From Bacteroidaceae bacterium (lineage in GTDB: Bacteria; Bacteroidota; Bacteroidia; Bacteroidales; Bacteroidaceae): 7,203 nt of DNA. A model generated the notes under the pieces. That model had not been told where the DNA came from and did not search any database. It was given only the letters and a program-made list of their open reading frames with translations. The DNA is taken from contig JAQWAN010000107.1 in assembly GCA_028707655.1 (NCBI GenBank), forward strand, positions 1 through 7,203, written 5' to 3'. A program made the translations under genes and the position numbers. The first letter of the stretch is position 1. The number at the start of each line of letters is the position of its first letter. This document shows positions 1 through 4,809 of this stretch, piece by piece.

Positions 1-63
1 GGATTCAAACCTGTAACCTTCTGATCCGTAGTCAAATGCTCTATTCAGTTGAGCCACGGGGCC
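1..63 (-). tRNA. tRNA-Arg(ACG), second copy, 3' end cut by window edge
   Basis: This is the downstream member of a tandem pair. It is identical over its visible length to the complete tRNA at 78-151. The 5' end (GGCCCCG) is at base 63. The D-arm, anticodon arm with ACG, variable loop and T-loop are all present. The last 11 nucleotides (the end of the T-stem, the acceptor 3' strand and the discriminator base) lie beyond base 1. A 14-nt spacer separates it from the upstream copy. That spacer is too short for an independent promoter, so both copies are probably cut from one precursor by RNase P and 3' nucleases. Confidence 0.93.
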
Positions 64-77
64 ATTTGTAAAGAAAG

Positions 78-151
78 TGACCCCGACAGGATTCAAACCT
101 GTAACCTTCTGATCCGTAGTCAAATGCTCTATTCAGTTGAGCCACGGGGCC
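78..151 (-). tRNA. tRNA-Arg(ACG), complete first copy
   Basis: This 74-nt gene folds into a full cloverleaf. The acceptor pairs GGCCCCG with CGGGGTC (one G-T wobble), the D-stem pairs GCTC with GAGC, the anticodon stem pairs TTTGA with TCAGA, and the T-stem pairs ACAGG with CCTGT. The discriminator is A73. The anticodon loop CTACGGA gives anticodon ACG, whose A34 is expected to be deaminated to inosine by TadA so that CGU, CGC and CGA are read. A20 and C35, known arginyl-tRNA synthetase identity bases in E. coli, are present. CCA is not encoded (CTT follows A73), so a CCA-adding enzyme must supply it. Oddly, the near-universal G19-C56 tertiary pair is replaced by A19-U56. The Levitt pair is A15-U48. 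A promoter lies just upstream at 173-204. Confidence 0.97.
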
Positions 152-172
152 ATTGTTATTTCTTTAACGGAT

Positions 173-204
173 GCAAAGATACGTCTTTTTTTTAATTATA
201 CAAG
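173..204 (-). promoter_or_regulatory. Bacteroidota-type promoter for the tRNA-Arg pair
   Basis: Read on the minus strand, bases 181-173 spell TATCTTTGC, a full match to the Bacteroidota -7 consensus TAnnTTTGY. A CTTG at 204-201 provides the -33 TTG element, with 19 bp between TTG and the -7 box, which is the expected spacing. The spacer contains an A-run. Transcription would begin near base 166-169, leaving a leader of roughly 15-18 nt before the tRNA 5' end at 151. The position between the patatin stop codon (224) and the tRNA makes this a dedicated promoter. No mapped start site is available here. Confidence 0.8.
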
Positions 205-223
205 CCTTTTGAGTGGGTTTTTT

Positions 224-2530
224 CTATTTTATGAATTTCTCATTAAAAAGTTGCCATCCAAAAGAAAGACCTACATTCCAATTCCCTTTTGGCTCACTAT
301 AATAATTGACATATGCTCTTAGCGCAGCAAAGGAAAATTGAAAGACAACGGATGCTTCAGCTAAATAATTGATGTCTGAAAAAGACTTACCATATCTTAC
401 TCCATTATTTTCTTCTCTTACTAATGGAAAAATAGGTAAGAAACCATAGAGCTGGGCACGGAAATGAATGGTCTTATTATATTTATAAATGGGGATAGCA
501 CCAACAGCAACATATTGATTCGCTGCAAATGCTTCGTTGTAGTTAATTACACTGTTATAGGTGGGGGCAAACTTACCGGCTTGAAGTATAGTGGCTGTAT
601 AATTTTCTGAGAAGTTCTTGGAAGAGTAAAACATCTCAAGATAACTACCTAGTACAAAATGTGGGGAGATGGTACGATAGCGCTCATCTTTAAAGGAAAA
701 CTGTAACCAGGTATGATCTATTTTATCACTCTTTAAAAGGGTAGTATATGGATTGGGTGTAAATCGCTCGGTCCCCGTGAATATTTGACCTATAATCGAT
801 TGTTTGGAACCCGATGTGGGAAACTGTCGATAATTGAATGAATTTTTCTTGAAATTGATGGAGCCGCCAAAAAGCAAATAATCGGAGGTGTCATAGTTAT
901 TTGATTTTTCAAGGTCAATGAGGGTGGATTGTGAATAGTTATCTTCCATATGTCCAAGTCCAAGTGTAAAATCGGCTTTTCTATTTACTCGAAAGGGTAA
1001 TGAAGCTCTAATTTTTATAAATTGCTCTGTTTTTCTACTGAATGATAATTCTGTAGTGCTGGTAAAGAAATGGTCGTTTTTAAAATAATCAATAGAAGAG
1101 GCAGAACCAATGACTTTAAGTGTGTAGGGTATCTTAGTAGGAAAATTGATGCGTGTGGAGAATTCAATATTACTATATACTTTACCTAGGTAACCGGATA
1201 GCTCATACTCTTTGTAGTGCTTACTTAGATTACGATATTTTAGTCCAAAATAGACCTCACTAGATGATGTGGTAGATGCATTTCCACCTATGCTTATAGA
1301 GATGTTATCGCGCATACGAACATTCAAGTAGAGATGGTAGACTTTCTCTTTTTCATTAAAGACAGCGTGTGGTATGATTTCAGCTATTGCATCGTTAGAC
1401 AATAGGTGAAAATAGGTCATCTTAAACTTCTCGTAATCAAAAACCTCAGTAGGGGAGTTATGGAAAAAGAGCTCAAGTGTATGGGCTTGTTCCTCAGTAA
1501 TGCCCGTGATACTTATTTCTTTGAAAACAAGTGGAGGTAATTTGCGTTTAAACTGAATACGTTGTTGTCTTATTTTTTTGGGAGAAACTCGTCTATGAAT
1601 ACGCGATTTAATGGAGTCCATTAGATTCATGGCATAGTCGTATCCATTCTTTTCGAGTTCTTCTATGCGATCAAAATCGAGCAAATTAACATCGGTATAT
1701 TCAAATGTCATTAATACACCTTCGGAGGCTGTAAGTGAATAATCTGTTTTATGCATAATGAGATTTTCCATCTGACTCATAAAATCTCCTTGCTTTGGCT
1801 TGGATGGATTTTTTGCTACAACACTACCAATGATAATATCGGGATTAAAATCTTTGCGCATTGTTTCTTTAGGAAAGTTGTCGTAGATGCCCCCATCATA
1901 GACTAGTACGCTGTCTATCTCAATGGGCTTAAAGACAGCAGGGAAACTCATTGAAGCTCTAACAGCATCGCCTAAATCGCCTGAACGAAGGGTCAATTTC
2001 TGTTTGTTGTAGACATCGGAAGCAATACATCTGAAGGGTACAAAGAGATTATCGAAATTGCCATTACAAAGTGCGGTGCTTTTGGCAAAGAGCTCAATAA
2101 ATGCAACATTCATCTGTATCGGACTTACTACACTAGTTGGAAAACCAATGGGAGCTACTTTATAAATAGAATCTTTTCTAAGCGATAGGTCTACTTTTAG
2201 GAACCTAGCGGATTGGTTTTCTTTGAGAAAGTAATAGATATATTTTTGCTCTACTTCTCCAGTGTACCAACGTTTAAATTCGTCGGAAGAAAGTAACTTG
2301 GTCATCTCTGCTGGCGAATAACCCATGGCATAGAGTGATCCAATAATGGCCCCCATGGATGTACCCGTGATATAATCGATAGGGATATGGTTTTCTTCTA
2401 ACGCTTTAATAACGCCTATGTGAGTGAGTCCTTTTGCTCCACCTCCACTTAGTACAAGACCTACCTTCTGTGCCTTTACACTGGTAAGACTGAAAAAGAG
2501 AAAGAGTAAGAAATAAACTATTTTATTCAT
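224..2530 (-). CDS. patatin-like phospholipase with Omp85-type beta-barrel (type Vd-like autotransporter)
   Basis: This 768-residue protein is probably an outer-membrane lipid hydrolase. Residues 1-20 form a Sec signal peptide (short Lys N-region, Phe/Leu-rich core, cleavage after VKA). The patatin domain follows at about 22-220, with the oxyanion loop GGGAKG at 29-34, the nucleophile elbow GTSMG with Ser58, the ASMSFPAVFKP block at 192-202, and the catalytic Asp212 in DGG. A basic linker (about 307-330) leads to a POTRA-like segment at about 333-405. From about 408 to the end there are alternating hydrophobic/polar strands with aromatic girdles, ending SFGWQLF, as in bacterial surface antigen (D15/Omp85) barrels. 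This order matches PlpD of Pseudomonas and FplA of Fusobacterium, which are family members with phospholipase A activity. The dyad is intact, so activity is expected, but the substrate and whether the domain faces outward are inference. Start: ATG at 2530 directly precedes the signal peptide. A candidate promoter is at 2572-2603, and the gene is separated from htpG by a terminator. No hairpin terminator is visible after its stop. Confidence 0.93.
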   Translation of the reverse strand: MNKIVYFLLFLFFSLTSVKAQKVGLVLSGGGAKGLTHIGVIKALEENHIPIDYITGTSMGAIIGSLYAMGYSPAEMTKLLSSDEFKRWYTGEVEQKYIYYFLKENQSARFLKVDLSLRKDSIYKVAPIGFPTSVVSPIQMNVAFIELFAKSTALCNGNFDNLFVPFRCIASDVYNKQKLTLRSGDLGDAVRASMSFPAVFKPIEIDSVLVYDGGIYDNFPKETMRKDFNPDIIIGSVVAKNPSKPKQGDFMSQMENLIMHKTDYSLTASEGVLMTFEYTDVNLLDFDRIEELEKNGYDYAMNLMDSIKSRIHRRVSPKKIRQQRIQFKRKLPPLVFKEISITGITEEQAHTLELFFHNSPTEVFDYEKFKMTYFHLLSNDAIAEIIPHAVFNEKEKVYHLYLNVRMRDNISISIGGNASTTSSSEVYFGLKYRNLSKHYKEYELSGYLGKVYSNIEFSTRINFPTKIPYTLKVIGSASSIDYFKNDHFFTSTTELSFSRKTEQFIKIRASLPFRVNRKADFTLGLGHMEDNYSQSTLIDLEKSNNYDTSDYLLFGGSINFKKNSFNYRQFPTSGSKQSIIGQIFTGTERFTPNPYTTLLKSDKIDHTWLQFSFKDERYRTISPHFVLGSYLEMFYSSKNFSENYTATILQAGKFAPTYNSVINYNEAFAANQYVAVGAIPIYKYNKTIHFRAQLYGFLPIFPLVREENNGVRYGKSFSDINYLAEASVVFQFSFAALRAYVNYYSEPKGNWNVGLSFGWQLFNEKFIK

Positions 2531-2571
2531 GATACCTATTTGCTGATTAAATTAATGGGTAGATTTAGTCT

Positions 2572-2603
2572 CAAAAGTAGTAATATTTGGTTGAAATAAC
2601 AGA
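2572..2603 (-). promoter_or_regulatory. candidate promoter of the patatin-barrel gene
   Basis: On the minus strand, bases 2579-2572 read TACTTTTG, a match to TAnnTTTG, although the next base is A rather than the preferred pyrimidine. TCTG at 2603-2600 lies 20 bp upstream and is an imperfect -33 element. The site lies between the htpG terminator and the ATG at 2530, giving a 5' leader of roughly 35-40 nt. No purine-rich Shine-Dalgarno sequence stands out before the ATG, which is common in Bacteroidota. This is weaker than the tRNA promoter. Confidence 0.5.
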
Positions 2604-2622
2604 ACTACCGGTATAAAATCAC

Positions 2623-2673
2623 AAAAAAAATCCCGTAAATAAAAAGGTGTATCCTCTTTTATTTACGGGATTT
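2623..2673 (-). terminator. strong intrinsic terminator after htpG
   Basis: Bases 2657-2673 and 2628-2644 form a perfect 17-bp inverted repeat (TTTTATTTACGGGATTT on the plus strand, right arm). An AGG/CCT mini-stem inside the loop can extend it past one bulged base. On the minus strand the stem is followed by an uninterrupted run of eight Ts (complement of 2623-2630), three of which lie in the stem. The stem starts 15 bp after the htpG stop codon. On the plus strand only three Ts follow the stem and no plus-strand gene exists, so it should act mainly on htpG transcripts. It separates htpG from the patatin gene. Confidence 0.92.
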
Positions 2674-2688
2674 AGTAGTAAAGGTGGC

Positions 2689-4737
2689 TTACTTGATTAA
2701 ATCAAGACTTCTTTTGATGAACTTAGTAAGTGCTTCTCCTTTTAGCATATTGTTTTGTAGAAGTGCTAAATCAATTAATTGCTTAACGATAGGTTGTTCC
2801 TTAGCAAAATCAGCAAGTAATTTGCTCTTTTCTGTACGTTGTTTCTCAATTGATTTTTCAAGGTCAGCAATGTGCTCTTTATCTGCTGTTGCAATCTCTT
2901 CCTCTTTTTTCCCTTCAGTGCTTTTCTTTAAAGCATCTAATTCAGATTGAAGAGTAGATATTTCGGTGTTGATTGGCGCTAGTTGATCGGCACATTTTTC
3001 TTTCTCGTTAGTAAGTACCTCTTTTACTAAAGCGTGGTCTGCATTAATAGACAAGGTAAACATGTCTGGCATCTCACCATAAAAGCTCATACCTGCCTGA
3101 ACAGTTGCCATCTCTTTCATGCGTCGCATATATTCGCTTTGTGTGATAATGGCAGGTTGCGCGTTCTCACCTAATGCTTGAGCAGAAACACTAATCTCTA
3201 CTTTTTCAATCTTAGGCAATTGGCTCTTGAAAATGTCAGATAAGACATCTTGTTGTTCAGATTCAACAACCGTTTCAGTATGGTCTTTTTTGATGATTAA
3301 GTGGTCAACAATATCACTGTCTACTCTAACAAAACGTGATTTTTCAAATTTTTGTTCAAGCATACTGATAACCGGTACATCTAACTGACCATCCATCAAT
3401 AAAACATTGTAACCTTTGTTTTTTGCAGCCTCAATATGCGCATGTTGTTCCTCCTTATTGGTGGCATACAGATAAATCAAATTATCTTCTTTATCTGTCT
3501 GATTCTCCTTGATGAGTGTTTTGTACTCATCGTAGGTGTAGTAACTTGCATCGGTGTCTTTTAATAAAGCGTATTTGCTTGCTTTGGCATAGAAATCTTC
3601 TGCTGTTAATAAACCATAGTGAATGAATAATTTTAAATTATCCCATTTCTTCTCAAAATCGGCACGTTCTTTTTTGAAAATGGATTGTAAACGGTCGGAA
3701 ACCTTCTTCGTGATATAAGTAGAGATTTTCTTAACATTTGAATCACTTTGTAGATAAGAACGAGATACATTTAATGGAATATCTGGAGAATCAATAACAC
3801 CATGTAGTAGGGTTAAGAAATCGGGAACGATGCCTTCTACAGAGTCCGTTACATATACCTGGTTGCAATAGAGTTGAATCTTATTGCGGTTCATGTCAAT
3901 ATTTGACTTGATTTTTGGAAAGTAAAGTATACCTGTTAAGTTAAAAGGATAATCTACATTTAAATGGATCCAAAACAATGGCTCATCGCTTGCTGGATAG
4001 AGTTTGCTATAGAACTTTTTGTAGTCTTCATCTGTAAGTTCACTTGGTTTACGGTTCCAAATAGGATTAGTCTCGTTAATTGTGTTATCCTCGTCGGTAT
4101 CTACTTGTTTACCATCTTTCCATTCTGTTTTTTTACCAAAAACAACAGGAACAGGAAGGAATTTACAGTATTTGTTTAGCAGCGTTTCAATTCGTTCTTT
4201 TGTGGAGAACTCCTTAGAATCATCGTCGAGATATAATATAATATCGGTTCCGCGATCCTCTTTTTCAATCTCCTCTATGCTAAACTCAGGACTTCCATCA
4301 CAACTCCATTTAACTGCTTGTGCTTCTTCTTTAAACGATTTTGTAACAATCTCTACTTTACTGGCAACCATGAAAGCAGAATAAAATCCGAGTCCAAAAT
4401 GACCAATAATTGCATTAGCATCTGTTTTATATTTGTCTAAGAAATCATTAGCACCCGACAATGCAATCTGATTGATGTATTTGTCAATCTCTTCGGCTGT
4501 TAAACCAACTCCTCTATCGGAGATAATCAACTTGTTACCATCTATCTTTACCCTTACGGATAAATCGCCTAGCTCGCCTTTAAATTCACCTACAGAAGCA
4601 AGTGTCTTTAACTTTTGGGAAGCATCGACAGCATTCGAAATTAATTCACGTAAAAAGATGTCATGATCACTGTATAAAAACTTCTTAATGATGGGGAATA
4701 TATTCTCTGTGGTAACCCCAATGTTTCCTTTTTGCAT
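2689..4737 (-). CDS. htpG: HtpG, bacterial Hsp90 molecular chaperone
   Basis: HtpG is a cytosolic ATP-dependent homodimeric chaperone that remodels late folding intermediates, often with DnaK. The 682-residue protein has the N-terminal GHKL ATPase domain at about 1-215. Its motifs are ELISNAVDAS with Glu31 and Asn35, DRGVG at 74-78, the lid and G-box GHFGLGFYS at 112-120, and GT at 163-164. The middle domain (about 220-480) carries PLNVSR, with Arg326 at the position of the ATP-sensing catalytic arginine of E. coli HtpG. The C-terminal dimerisation domain (about 500-682) has the conserved YMRRMKEM block at 536-543 and NADHALVKEVL at 565-575. It is interrupted by a Lys/Glu-rich predicted coiled coil at about 576-648 before the final helices. 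That insert largely explains why it is longer than E. coli HtpG (624 residues). The MQKGNIGVTTE start is the expected N terminus. The leader is AT-rich with no clear Shine-Dalgarno sequence. It lies 72 bp downstream of clpC and is followed by a strong terminator. Confidence 0.98.
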   Translation of the reverse strand: MQKGNIGVTTENIFPIIKKFLYSDHDIFLRELISNAVDASQKLKTLASVGEFKGELGDLSVRVKIDGNKLIISDRGVGLTAEEIDKYINQIALSGANDFLDKYKTDANAIIGHFGLGFYSAFMVASKVEIVTKSFKEEAQAVKWSCDGSPEFSIEEIEKEDRGTDIILYLDDDSKEFSTKERIETLLNKYCKFLPVPVVFGKKTEWKDGKQVDTDEDNTINETNPIWNRKPSELTDEDYKKFYSKLYPASDEPLFWIHLNVDYPFNLTGILYFPKIKSNIDMNRNKIQLYCNQVYVTDSVEGIVPDFLTLLHGVIDSPDIPLNVSRSYLQSDSNVKKISTYITKKVSDRLQSIFKKERADFEKKWDNLKLFIHYGLLTAEDFYAKASKYALLKDTDASYYTYDEYKTLIKENQTDKEDNLIYLYATNKEEQHAHIEAAKNKGYNVLLMDGQLDVPVISMLEQKFEKSRFVRVDSDIVDHLIIKKDHTETVVESEQQDVLSDIFKSQLPKIEKVEISVSAQALGENAQPAIITQSEYMRRMKEMATVQAGMSFYGEMPDMFTLSINADHALVKEVLTNEKEKCADQLAPINTEISTLQSELDALKKSTEGKKEEEIATADKEHIADLEKSIEKQRTEKSKLLADFAKEQPIVKQLIDLALLQNNMLKGEALTKFIKRSLDLIK

Positions 4738-4762
4738 AATTATTTTATTTTTTTTATTTAAA

Positions 4763-4787
4763 TAGTATACTACGTTTCCCTAGTATA
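4763..4787. promoter_or_regulatory. palindrome and direct-repeat cluster upstream of htpG, possible operator
   Basis: The 72-bp gap between clpC and htpG holds a perfect 10-bp palindrome TAGTATACTA at 4763-4772 and a further TAGTATA at 4781-4787. TAGTATA therefore occurs twice with an 18-bp period. Bases 4766-4772 and 4781-4787 also form a 7-bp inverted repeat with an 8-bp spacer. It is not followed by a T-run on the minus strand, so it is unlikely to be a clpC terminator. It lies about 25-50 bp before the htpG ATG, where a regulator could control htpG transcription. No good TAnnTTTG box is present in the gap. The regulator is unknown, and chance in AT-rich DNA is possible. Confidence 0.35.
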
Positions 4788-4809
4788 AAATAGCTGACAA
4801 TTTGTCTTG

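Larger units (their letters stand above)
1..154. repeat. tandem direct repeat containing the duplicated tRNA-Arg gene
   Basis: Bases 1-66 are identical to bases 89-154, an offset of 88 bp, as far as can be seen. The match covers the visible tRNA plus three bases beyond its 5' end, then stops. The repeat unit is therefore the tRNA gene itself plus a 14-bp spacer, which fits tandem gene duplication kept uniform by recombination or selection. Whether a third copy lies left of base 1 cannot be seen. Confidence 0.9.

Noticed and set aside
1..154. Tandem repeat as a CRISPR or mobile-element end
   Set aside because: There are only two copies, the repeat is exactly a tRNA gene with a full cloverleaf, and there is no spacer array, transposase or terminal inverted repeat.
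184..200. T-run at 186-193 as a terminator of the patatin gene
   Set aside because: On the minus strand this is an A-run, not a T-run, and no stable hairpin precedes it. It is the spacer of the tRNA promoter.
137..322. Plus-strand 61-codon open frame with a hydrophobic stretch
   Set aside because: It begins inside the tRNA, overlaps the tRNA promoter and the 3' end of the patatin gene on the other strand, and resembles no family I know. It is best explained as chance.
4082..4384. Plus-strand 100-codon open frame opposite htpG
   Set aside because: It is antisense to the HtpG N-terminal and middle domains, is Ser/Leu-rich as complement frames often are, and shows no domain or promoter of its own.
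4763..4787. Hairpin between clpC and htpG as an intrinsic terminator of clpC
   Set aside because: The stem is only 7 bp, mostly A-T, and is not followed by a T-run on the minus strand (CTATTTAAATAAAA follows).
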